NCBI RefSeq assembly: GCF_001940235.1
Contig: NZ_MJIE01000001.1
Location: 1,674,001 to 1,738,000 of the forward strand
Source: Hornefia porci
Lineage (GTDB): Bacteria > Bacillota > Clostridia > Peptostreptococcales > Anaerovoracaceae
Length of the DNA: 64,000 bases
Reading direction: 5' to 3'
Notes under the pieces: model-generated
Database searches by the model: none
Told to the model about the DNA's origin: nothing
What the model saw: the letters and a program-made list of their open reading frames with translations, nothing else
Translations under genes and position numbers: made by a program
Shown here: positions 26,194 through 33,505 of the stretch, one piece after another
How positions within the stretch are numbered: the stretch's first letter is position 1
Layout: every line of letters begins with the position of its first letter

Positions 26194-26807
26194 TCACACA
26201 TAGAAACGTAAAAAAAGGGCAAAAGGGGACAGCAAAATAAAATTTTTTTCTTTTTTTATCAAAACGCGGAGCAGGCAAATCCTCTCTCCTAAGCATATCT
26301 TTGTTAAATATGAACAGAGACTGATGTCTGTTGCCGCCAGGTACTTGTCAAAGGTCATGAGAAATATGTCGAGAAGGTTAACCTGTCCCACCGGATAAGA
26401 CTTGGGTGTCGCAAGAAGTGTTCCCGGCAGGCTTCCTGCGGTAACAATATGATATTCCCCGACGTCTTCCCTAAAATATTTTAAGGAATTTAAAGCTTCA
26501 GGGCATTCCTGTATCTCGTCAAGAACAATAAGTGTATCCTCCGGAACTATCTTCTTTCCTGAAATCAGTGAAAGAATTTCAACAATCCGGTGTGGGTTCT
26601 TGTTTTTTTCAAATATTGATTTCAATTCCTCTTCTTCATCGAAGTTGAAATATACAAAGCTGTCATATTCACATTCTCCAAACTCTTTCATCAGCCAGGC
26701 ATCAGTCAGGTTTTGCCGACCTGACGCGCCCCTCGGAGAATCAGGGGTTTTCGTTCAGGATCGGATTTCCACTGAATGAGCTTGTCAATGGCTTTTCGTT
26801 TTAATGT
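26194..26807 (-). pseudogene. Broken AAA-type ATPase gene (DUF4143 family)
   Basis: On the minus strand, reading from 26804, the sequence encodes LKRKAIDKLIQWKSD...RKPLILRGARQVGKT, the classic start and Walker A of the AAA/DUF4143 ATPases. Immediately after GKT comes an extra 11 bases with a stop, and the normal continuation (WLMKEFGECEYDSFVYFNFDEEEE) resumes in another frame. Walker B (LIVLDEIQECPEAL) and sensor region (HIVTAGSLPGTLLA) follow, to a break near FLMTFDKYLAA, after which the C-terminal domain is absent. No ATG, GTG or TTG is in frame next to the ribosome-binding site GGAGG, so the start also seems lost. A later frame at 26691-26194 stays open for 165 codons. Confidence 0.8.
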
Positions 26808-26842
26808 GTTCGCCTCCTTCTATTACTCTAAGACAACGTTAT

Positions 26843-26950
26843 CACGTTTTTACACGATTTACAACGCGAATCAAACACATTTTTACGTACAATTGGCAGT
26901 GAAAAATACATTTTTGCACGTAATTTCGACAGTATAATGCACATTTTTAC
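26843..26950. repeat. Four phased 11-bp repeats (CACATTTTTAC type)
   Basis: Related words begin at 26843 (CACGTTTTTAC), 26876 (CACATTTTTAC), 26907 (TACATTTTTGC) and 26940 (CACATTTTTAC). Spacings are 33, 31 and 33 bases, close to three helical turns, so all copies face the same side of the DNA. They lie just upstream of the broken ATPase gene. An operator array or protein-binding iteron set is the likely meaning; no origin genes are nearby. Confidence 0.6.
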
Positions 26951-27075
26951 AAAGAAGCCGGTCCGGTTTCGTACCTGACAGGTTCCTGCGGCTTGAAAAA
27001 TTCTCTACCCGCTGCACAAATCCAGTTCGCGCATAAGCATCATATATATTGAATATTTATTTAAAATATGATTAA

Positions 27076-27104
27076 TTGACAATAGTCTAAAAAGAGTGTA
27101 CACT
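27076..27104 (+). promoter_or_regulatory. Strong promoter before the small secreted protein
   Basis: A consensus TTGACA (27076-27081), a 17-base spacer and TACACT (27099-27104). Transcription would start near 27111, giving a 235-base leader. Confidence 0.7.
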
Positions 27105-27110
27105 GGTTTT

Positions 27111-27346
27111 GTGGTATTGGGGAGTTGTTCTCTTTTGGAACTTAACGATTGATTTCTTTGTTTACAAAAATCTAATTCCCCGAAGAGCCGTATGGCTCTT
27201 CTCTTCGGTATACCCAAATGCGGTCGTGTCTCCACCCATCAAAAGAGAGGGGACTTGTCATATTATATTCGGGCTACTTTCGCGATAACACATTCAGAGA
27301 CTGGCATAACTTAAAATATGCTATAGCAAAAAGAAAGGACTTCATT
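27111..27346 (+). other. Long leader with hairpins before the small secreted protein
   Basis: The leader contains an 8-bp hairpin (27182-27189 with 27194-27201, GAAGAGCC and GGCTCTTC), possible long-range pairing of GGGGA near 27119 with TCCCC near 27176, and G-rich and C-rich tracts at 27230-27257. No known riboswitch was recognised. The rest of the gene-free stretch 26808-27346 is AT-rich and holds the phased repeats and the promoter. Confidence 0.35.
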
Positions 27347-27652
27347 ATGAATAACTGTAAAGTTAGAAATCGATTAGCATCTGTGATCATCTGCATCATT
27401 GCTATTGTAACATCGTTCTCATGTACAATCTTCGCTGATGATGATGCATCTTCTGCAGAGCCTCTTCGTGCACAAGCCAGTTGTAAATCTCATTGTTACG
27501 GTGTTACCAACGAACAACACAAACGCGCGCATTATACAACCATCCGCGGTTCAGGCAATACTCCTGCAGCCGCAAAATCCGATCACAACCGAAATATGAA
27601 AAAGCATAAAGCCTCTATGCCGAAAGCCACTCATGATGGTAAGTATTTCTAA
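27347..27652 (+). CDS. Small secreted Cys/His/Lys-rich protein
   Basis: 101 aa from ATG 27347 (GAAAGGA upstream; the frame is open from 27218). A clear signal peptide, RLASVIICIIAIVTSFSCTIFADDD, is cleaved near residue 32 after FA. The mature part is about 65-70 residues: SCKSHCYGVTNEQHKRAHYT, then a basic tail rich in Lys, His, Asn and Ala, ending ATHDGKYF. One CxxxC pair could form a disulfide. Size, charge and a strong private promoter resemble secreted bacteriocin-like or signalling peptides, but no family is recognised. Codon usage is AT-rich compared with the neighbours, suggesting recent acquisition. A multi-gene ABC cluster follows. Confidence 0.65.
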   Translation: MNNCKVRNRLASVIICIIAIVTSFSCTIFADDDASSAEPLRAQASCKSHCYGVTNEQHKRAHYTTIRGSGNTPAAAKSDHNRNMKKHKASMPKATHDGKYF

Positions 27653-27681
27653 ATATTAGGATCATTACCCTATTATATAAT

Positions 27682-27753
27682 ATGGCCGACCTTAAACGCT
27701 TACAGCGGATGGAATTTTCATCCGCTGTAAAGTACCTTTTGTCCGCCCATTAG
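27682..27753 (+). pseudogene. Truncated duplicate of the lipoprotein N-terminus
   Basis: A 23-codon frame contains LQRMEFSSAVKYLL, matching LQRTEFSSAVKCLL at the start of the lipoprotein at 27967, and the DNA around it (27695-27745) aligns with 27985-28035. It ends at a TAG where the lipoprotein continues into its hydrophobic region. Within it TTACAGCGGATG (27700-27711) and CATCCGCTGTAA (27719-27730) form a perfect 12-bp hairpin. A weaker third copy (LLTALQRTSST) is encoded near 27787-27820. The rest of 27653-27966 holds no gene. Confidence 0.6.
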
Positions 27754-27966
27754 TCTGTATCAAACTTAATGGTCGCTGACAACGATTTGTTAACCGCGCT
27801 ACAGCGAACGAGTTCAACTGCAAGCAGAAACCGACAGTTTCCCGGTTATCTGCTGTGGTATGATAAAATTTTCAACCCGCATATCGATGCAAAAGCCTGC
27901 TACCGGACGGACAAGGAAAAAGCACTGAAAATGACTGACTTAATCGATAAAACGACGGTGATATTT

Positions 27967-29022
27967 ATGAAAAAAACAACCTTAACATCCCTACAGCGGA
28001 CGGAATTCTCATCTGCTGTGAAATGCCTGTTGAGTCTTCTGCTCTGCATCCTGCTGTTTCTTCTGGCCGGGTGCGGTGACAAAGGCTCGGACACGGAGAC
28101 ATTCTACAAAGCAAAAGAACTCAAGCTCCCGGAAAACCTGAACCGCATTGAGGAAATGTACTTTGACGGCAACGACATCTACGTCGGCGGAGTCCGGGAG
28201 CAGAACGCGCGCAGCGTTACAGCCGTTGTTTTGAAAAGCCGGGATTCCGGCTCCTCCTGGACGAGAATACTGAAGAAGACATACACCTGCCCGGATGTGC
28301 GGAATTTTCTTTCTCTGGACGTGAAGTTCTCCATGAGCAGCAGCGGCATCGCCGTGATGAGTGCCATTGAAACCGGACGCTCCGTTAAGGATGTGCGTGT
28401 GGAGGTCCGTTCCGGAGAGATGTTCGATTATCGCGGAAAACGCCTGACGACACTGAAGCTCCCACCGCAGATGAACATTGCTCATGTAATAATGGATTCC
28501 GAATACTCCGGGTACGGCACTCTGGATATCGATGATGACGAATGTCTCGCCAAAATCCTTCATTTCAACGGCCAAACCGGCAAATATAAAATTGTCGCTG
28601 ACAACGAATACGATTATGATTTTCAGCTTGCCGGCAGAAGGATCTACATCGAAGGCAAATGCCTCGACACCCGCAATTACAAAACCCTGGCTGCCCCGGA
28701 CTCCGTCAAAGCCGTATGGAAGGACGAGAAGGAATATTTTTCAGACCAGAAAAAGCTTGCTGACGGATCAAAATATCTCTGGCGTGTAGTTCAGACACCG
28801 GAAAAAGAAACCCTGTGCTTTGCACTGACGCGGGAAGGGATCTACCGCTTTGCCGGCGACACCAGAACTCAGGTGGGAGAATCGCCTTCCAAAACACTGG
28901 GAGAAAATAAATACACCTTTGACCGGTTCTTCGTCCGTGATTCTGACGAATTCTTTGTTCCATACAATGACGACACCTTCTGGAACGGACTTCGGCTGAT
29001 TCAATACCGGCAGAAAAAATAA
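27967..29022 (+). CDS. Asp-box (BNR-like) lipoprotein A of the ABC cluster
   Basis: 351 aa from ATG 27967; the frame extends back to 27769 but those residues show no homology to secreted proteins. The N-region is long, followed by LLSLLLCILLFLLAGCGDKG with lipobox LAGC, so the protein is predicted to be lipid-anchored outside. The mature part has an Asp-box SRDSGSSWTRIL near residue 88 and repeated beta strands typical of beta-propellers. The lipoprotein at 30442 is a paralogue: LYLCGVKTHGERNISVLCFRTKDDGKNWESV there corresponds to IYVGGVREQNARSVTAVVLKSRDSGSSWTRI here. Role inferred from context: surface component of the ABC system. Confidence 0.75.
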   Translation: MKKTTLTSLQRTEFSSAVKCLLSLLLCILLFLLAGCGDKGSDTETFYKAKELKLPENLNRIEEMYFDGNDIYVGGVREQNARSVTAVVLKSRDSGSSWTRILKKTYTCPDVRNFLSLDVKFSMSSSGIAVMSAIETGRSVKDVRVEVRSGEMFDYRGKRLTTLKLPPQMNIAHVIMDSEYSGYGTLDIDDDECLAKILHFNGQTGKYKIVADNEYDYDFQLAGRRIYIEGKCLDTRNYKTLAAPDSVKAVWKDEKEYFSDQKKLADGSKYLWRVVQTPEKETLCFALTREGIYRFAGDTRTQVGESPSKTLGENKYTFDRFFVRDSDEFFVPYNDDTFWNGLRLIQYRQKK

Positions 29023-29085
29023 TCCCGCTGACCTTCGGGATATACGCGTGAACCGGCGCGGTTAAATCGGAAAGGAGGGCGGCCG

Positions 29086-30387
29086 ATGAGGACGATGAAA
29101 AAATACAATCATACAGTAAGCGTAATCCCGCGCGTCATCATACTCGCACTCGTATTCGCGCTGACTTCCACGCTGATGCTTTACGCATATCACCGCCCTT
29201 CCGGAACGGAGGCTGCGGATCTGAAAATCTGCATGATGAACGGCGATGATAATCTCAGCGGTCTTCTGACAAGCGCCGCATCAGACTGCGGGATCACAGC
29301 GGATATACGACAGGTCGTAACAGATTACGAGATGGACGCCGGCGACGCCCGGAAAAAAATCAATCTGGAACTGATGAGCAGCACGGGACCGGACATCCTC
29401 ATCCTGGACGATATGGATCCGACTCCGTACATAAAATCCGGAAAACTGCTGGATCTCCGGTCAATTGCCGGAGACTCCGGCGTTCCCGCCGAGGTGAAGC
29501 AGCAGTTTACATCGAAGGGCAAATGCTTCGCCCTCCCCGCCGCACAGACCCTTTTCGTATACGCTGCCGACGGATCTGCGGGAAGGGAACTGCCGAACAC
29601 ATCCGGATTCGGAACACTTCTCCGTTTCGCACAGAAAAACAACCTGTACTTCGGGAACGCCTATGATAACATTGCCGCAATCGCCTGCAGACTGTATGTT
29701 GAGCCGCGGCTCACAGGAGTCCGAAGCAGCGACCGCCGTCTGCTCTGCGATTTCTATCAGTCCCTGCAGCGCCTGCGCGGCCAGAGCCGTCAGAAATACG
29801 AAGCAGCATCCTTCCAGCGGTTGAATATGCAGCTGAATCCCCTCTTTTCCTTCGAGGGAATCGGGCACGGAGGAACCGGAGTTTCCATGGACTATCTCTG
29901 CAGCATTGAAGACTTTCAGCTTTTGCAGCTGCTGTCAGATAAGGACCGTCTCCGGTACAGGCTGGCTGAGGAAAACGGCCGCATCATTTCCATGCCCTGC
30001 TGCATCGTAGCCGTCAACAAAAATGGAGCGCACCGGAGCACTGCGGTGAAATATCTCCGGTATCTGATGTCAGAGGAAGGGCAGCAGCTGGTCAGCGACA
30101 GTTCCCTGCTCCCCTCCGATCTGAACTCCCTGTCTGGGATTATGAGGCGCACCACTGAATCCGACAGGATTTCGGAATACAACACTTTGACCCTCCCTGC
30201 GCTGCGTTCCCAGACAGTCCGGCTGCTGACCCGCGACCTCGGCAACAGACTCACCAGCCGCGTTACAGACGGCGTTCTGATGGACATTGTGATGACGGAA
30301 GCGAACGAATATATAAACGGAAACCAGACTCTGGACGCAGCCGTAGAGCGGGCGGTAGACAGGATCCGTATCGTCCGTTCGGAATGA
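29086..30387 (+). CDS. Extracellular solute-binding protein (family 1 type), N-terminally anchored
   Basis: 433 aa; an AAAGGAGGG site precedes ATG 29086. The N-terminus has a basic start and one hydrophobic helix (VIILALVFALTSTLMLYAY) without a lipobox Cys, so it is a membrane anchor or a poorly cleaved signal. The fold pattern is that of carbohydrate-type binding proteins: LKICMMNGDDNLSGLLTSAA, STGPDILILDDMDPTPYIKSGKLLDL, FALPAAQTLFVYAADGS and, near the end, MPCCIVAVNKNGAHRSTAVKYLRYLMSEEGQQLVSDSSLLPS. It should deliver substrate to the two permeases encoded downstream. Ligand unknown. Confidence 0.85.
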   Translation: MRTMKKYNHTVSVIPRVIILALVFALTSTLMLYAYHRPSGTEAADLKICMMNGDDNLSGLLTSAASDCGITADIRQVVTDYEMDAGDARKKINLELMSSTGPDILILDDMDPTPYIKSGKLLDLRSIAGDSGVPAEVKQQFTSKGKCFALPAAQTLFVYAADGSAGRELPNTSGFGTLLRFAQKNNLYFGNAYDNIAAIACRLYVEPRLTGVRSSDRRLLCDFYQSLQRLRGQSRQKYEAASFQRLNMQLNPLFSFEGIGHGGTGVSMDYLCSIEDFQLLQLLSDKDRLRYRLAEENGRIISMPCCIVAVNKNGAHRSTAVKYLRYLMSEEGQQLVSDSSLLPSDLNSLSGIMRRTTESDRISEYNTLTLPALRSQTVRLLTRDLGNRLTSRVTDGVLMDIVMTEANEYINGNQTLDAAVERAVDRIRIVRSE

Positions 30388-30441
30388 TTAGCTGCCTGCA
30401 CCATTATCAGCTTCAGAAACTTTTATCTATGGAGGCTTAGT

Positions 30442-31425
30442 GTGAAGAAATCACTCTTAATCATTTTGTCCGTCGCCGCAGCACTGCTTCTGATGCTCCT
30501 CTCCGGATGCGCAGATAAAAACGGCGCACAGAAAATGACGGAAAAGAAAATTTCTCCGCCAGAAAAGCTGTCATACATTTCCTCGATTTCGTGGGAAAAT
30601 GACAGCCTCTACCTGTGCGGAGTAAAAACACATGGCGAGAGGAATATCAGCGTACTATGCTTCCGCACAAAGGATGACGGGAAAAACTGGGAGTCTGTCT
30701 GGAAGGAGAAATACACAGCATCGCCGGGAATGGCCCGCCTGGAGGCAACGGCAGATTTTCACGCCGGGCAGATATGGGTCTCATGGAGTTATCTGCGGCA
30801 GGAAAACCTGTCCGGCGCCTTTACCGACGAATCCGCACTGTACGATTCGAAGAAGGGTATTATCGGCAGAGCGTCCGGTGACAAGGCCCGGACAATCTTG
30901 CAGGCAGGGCTTTCAGGCAGCAGCAGGATATTCACGGCCACGCCGGAATATCAGTTCAGAAGCTGTGATTACCGGACCGGCAAGGTGAAGGACATCTCTT
31001 TGAAGAACTGCAGCGGCGTTGCGGACATCGCTCAGTCTGGAAACATCCTGTACCTCAAAGGACTGAACGGCGGAGCAGCGTGCTGCGACGCCGGCACGGG
31101 GAAACAGGTCTCCATCGGGAAAATTGCCGGCGCCCTCTTTCAGTACATGGATAAACAAAAGGCCGTCGGAAACGAGCGGGAGTATGCCGTATACTCCAGT
31201 GATTCCGAAGAAATCGCAGGGTTTTATCTGGATCGCAACGGCATCATGCGGTTTACAAAGGACGGATCGCAGAGGCTGGCCGACAAGGAGGATGTGAGTT
31301 TCGGAAACAAGGATATCACTTTTGTTGACTCCGCAGCAAAGGACAGTTCCACGATCTATGCCTCAGTCTCCTCCTCCTCCGGGGATTCATGCAGTCTTTA
31401 CCGATATACACTCAAGGAAAAGTAG
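30442..31425 (+). CDS. Asp-box (BNR-like) lipoprotein B, paralogue of lipoprotein A
   Basis: 327 aa with a GTG start at 30442 and GGAGG 7 bases upstream. Signal IILSVAAALLLMLLSGCADK with lipobox LSGC. It shares with lipoprotein A the SISWENDSLYLCGV start of the mature domain and the Asp-box TKDDGKNWESV, then beta-rich repeats (YRTGKVKDISLKNC, GVADIAQSGNILYLKGLNGG). Two such paralogues flanking a solute-binding protein is unusual for an importer. They may capture or sense an extracellular polymer or peptide (inference). Confidence 0.75.
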   Translation: MKKSLLIILSVAAALLLMLLSGCADKNGAQKMTEKKISPPEKLSYISSISWENDSLYLCGVKTHGERNISVLCFRTKDDGKNWESVWKEKYTASPGMARLEATADFHAGQIWVSWSYLRQENLSGAFTDESALYDSKKGIIGRASGDKARTILQAGLSGSSRIFTATPEYQFRSCDYRTGKVKDISLKNCSGVADIAQSGNILYLKGLNGGAACCDAGTGKQVSIGKIAGALFQYMDKQKAVGNEREYAVYSSDSEEIAGFYLDRNGIMRFTKDGSQRLADKEDVSFGNKDITFVDSAAKDSSTIYASVSSSSGDSCSLYRYTLKEK

Positions 31426-31437
31426 GAGGGGAAGAAT

Positions 31438-32286
31438 ATGCTCCGTGAATTCCATCCTGTTAAATTCATACTGCCCTCTCTCGCCGGCGTCAGTCTCTTC
31501 CTTCTGGTGCCGTACATTGACGTGCTGTTCCGCTCCTTCTGGCGGACGTCGGACGGGCGGTTCGCAGGGCTGGACAATTACCGGGAAGTGATCTGCAACG
31601 AAGCCTTCCGTCTTGCGATGAAGAACACCTTTCTGTTTGATCTGGTCTGTATACCGCTTCTTCTCATCGGGTCACTCCTGATCGCTCTGTTCCTGTTTGA
31701 AGGTCCGAGGGGAGCGGGAGTCCTGAAGACAGGTTTTCTCATCCCCATGGCGATTCCCACCGCCTCCGTCGTCCTGATGTGGCGGTTTCTGTTCGACCAG
31801 CAGGGAATTCTCAACGGAATACTTACCGGCAGCGGTCATGCGGCAGTTCACTGGATGGACAGCGGCATCGCGTTCTGGATCCTGGTGGGCAGCTATATCT
31901 GGAGGAATCTCGGGTACAACCTTATTCTGTGGCTGGCGGCGCTCTCCACAGTTCCCCGGTCATCGACGGAAGCTGCCCGGCTGGATGCGGCGGGGCATCT
32001 GGCGCGGCTGCGGTATGTGATTCTGCCTCATATCCGGGGCGCATCCTTTGTAATCATCGTGCTTGCGCTTCTGAATTCCTTCAAGGTGTTCAGGGAAGCT
32101 TACCTTGTGGCGGGGGACTATCCCGACAGCAGCATCTATATGATACAGAACCTCTTCAACAACTGGTTCCTGAGCCTGGACACCGACAAAATGGCTGCGG
32201 GCGCGACCATCGATTCAGCAATCCTGATTCTGCTGATTCTGCTCCTGCAGAGAACATGGGAAATGCGAGGTGAGACTGATGCGTAG
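31438..32286 (+). CDS. ABC transporter permease, MalF/UgpA type
   Basis: 282 aa, six membrane helices. The EAA loop that contacts the ATPase is EAARLDAAGHLARLRYVILPHIRG (about residues 181-204). N-terminal FILPSLAGVSLFLLVPYIDVLFRSFW is typical of MalF-type carbohydrate permeases. A GGAGGGG site precedes the ATG, 12 bases after the lipoprotein stop. It overlaps the start of the second permease by 8 bases, so the pair is coupled. Confidence 0.92.
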   Translation: MLREFHPVKFILPSLAGVSLFLLVPYIDVLFRSFWRTSDGRFAGLDNYREVICNEAFRLAMKNTFLFDLVCIPLLLIGSLLIALFLFEGPRGAGVLKTGFLIPMAIPTASVVLMWRFLFDQQGILNGILTGSGHAAVHWMDSGIAFWILVGSYIWRNLGYNLILWLAALSTVPRSSTEAARLDAAGHLARLRYVILPHIRGASFVIIVLALLNSFKVFREAYLVAGDYPDSSIYMIQNLFNNWFLSLDTDKMAAGATIDSAILILLILLLQRTWEMRGETDA

Positions 32287-33121
32287 AGCTGTTGTCTTCA
32301 CACTGCTGGCGATTCTCGCCTTTGTCATGTGCTATCCTGTGCTCTTCATCCTCACAGGCTCTCTGATGAGCGGCGATGAGCTGTCCTCCCGGCTGTCGGA
32401 GCTGCTCTTCTACAAAGGCGGGGGCTATGTGGACTGGGCTTTGTTCCCCCGAAAGGTTTCCCCGGAATCTTTCCGGGAACTGTTCCTGTTCCAGCCCGGA
32501 TTTTTCCGCCTCTTCTGGAACACGGTGCTGATCACGGGAGGCGTGCTGCTGGGACAGCTGCTGATTGCAGCTCCGGCAGCCTGGGGATTCGCGCAATACA
32601 GGTTCCGCGGCAGAGGTCTGCTGTTTACGCTGTACATCATCCTGATGATGCTCCCTTTCCAGGTGCTCATGCTCCCGGAATATATTCATCTGGGTGCGAT
32701 GGGACTTCTGAACAGCCTTCCGGCAGTCATCCTTCCCGGAGTTTTCTCGACTTTTCCGGTTTTCATTGAGTACAACTTCTTCCGGGGAATTCCGTCCTCC
32801 GTGGTGGAGGCGGCACGGCTGGACGGCGCCGGAGAACCGGATATCTTTCTGCGCATCGGTCTGCCCGCAGGACGCGCAGGAATTGCCGCGGCCATGATGC
32901 TGCAGTTTCTGGAATACTGGAGCATCATCGAACCTCCGATGGCGTTTCTGGATTCCCCTGCTAAATGGCCGCTGTCGCTGTTCATCCCATCGATTTCTGT
33001 CGATAACGCCGGGATCGCCTTTGTCGCCTCCCTCATTGCCATGTTCCCGGCAATCCTGATCTTCCGCATCGGGCAGCCCGCCCTGGAGGGAGGTATCGCC
33101 GCGATGGGCGTAAAAAGGTAG
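32279..33121 (+). CDS. ABC transporter permease, MalG/UgpE type
   Basis: 280 aa from ATG 32279 with GAGGTGA upstream; an in-frame ATG at 32270 is less likely. It contains the MalG-type features: an N-terminal helix, a large periplasmic-side loop, ILMMLPFQVLMLPEYIHLGAMGLLNSLPAVILPGVFSTFPVFIEYNFFRGIP and the EAA loop VEAARLDGAGEPDIFLRIGLPAGRAG. It pairs with the preceding permease. The stop is 9 bases before the small membrane protein gene. Confidence 0.92.
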   Translation: MRRAVVFTLLAILAFVMCYPVLFILTGSLMSGDELSSRLSELLFYKGGGYVDWALFPRKVSPESFRELFLFQPGFFRLFWNTVLITGGVLLGQLLIAAPAAWGFAQYRFRGRGLLFTLYIILMMLPFQVLMLPEYIHLGAMGLLNSLPAVILPGVFSTFPVFIEYNFFRGIPSSVVEAARLDGAGEPDIFLRIGLPAGRAGIAAAMMLQFLEYWSIIEPPMAFLDSPAKWPLSLFIPSISVDNAGIAFVASLIAMFPAILIFRIGQPALEGGIAAMGVKR

Positions 33122-33130
33122 GTGTCCTGA

Positions 33131-33505
33131 ATGGAACGGAAAATATTAATCGGCATCGCAGTCGCGTTTCTGGCTGTCATGATTGTCTTCACCTTCACCT
33201 CGCAGTATACCGCCCGGGCACTTCTGCCCGTAATCACCGCCGGGGAGGCCGACCGGGACGGATGGGTGGATTCCTCTGCGGTGCATTACGACGAATCCGG
33301 AAAAGCCTTTGTCTACTGGGTCGTGCCGAAGGAAACCATACTCGGGGAAGCCCTCGTCCTCAGCAGATACCCGGTCTGCGTGAAGGCGACGAAAGGAAAG
33401 AAAATACAGGCGAAGGGCGCGGAGCAGCTGAATCAGATCGCACTCCGCTGCAACCGGGAAATGGAGGACGGTATGAAGGTCCGACTGGATGAGGAGGAGA
33501 AATAA
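33131..33505 (+). CDS. Small membrane-anchored protein resembling a detached adaptor C-terminal domain
   Basis: 124 aa: one membrane helix (ILIGIAVAFLAVMIVFTF) then an outer domain, WVDSSAVHYDESGKAFVYWVVPKETILGEALVLSRYPVCVKATKGKKIQAKG. The order VxxxAVHxDxxGKxxVYxV...ILGEALV is what I would expect in the membrane-proximal C-terminal part of HlyD/MacA-type adaptors of Firmicutes ABC exporters; here it stands alone with its own anchor. It is encoded between the permease and ATPase genes and overlaps the ATPase start by one base (TAATG), so it is probably part of the complex. The family match is tentative. Confidence 0.6.
   Translation: MERKILIGIAVAFLAVMIVFTFTSQYTARALLPVITAGEADRDGWVDSSAVHYDESGKAFVYWVVPKETILGEALVLSRYPVCVKATKGKKIQAKGAEQLNQIALRCNREMEDGMKVRLDEEEK

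Noticed and set aside
26025..26222. 65-codon minus-strand frame between the small conserved gene and the broken ATPase
   Set aside because: No ribosome-binding site, no domain, and located in decayed DNA.
26843..26950. CRISPR-like array
   Set aside because: The repeats are only 11 bases and imperfect, with spacers near 21 bases and no cas genes; a binding-site array fits better.
26843..26950. Plasmid or chromosomal replication origin (iterons)
   Set aside because: No replication initiator, partition gene or AT-rich unwinding element is adjacent.
27347..27652. Lactococcin 972-type bacteriocin
   Set aside because: Size and basic, His-rich tail are reminiscent, but the family's aromatic motif and its immunity/ABC partner genes are not seen.
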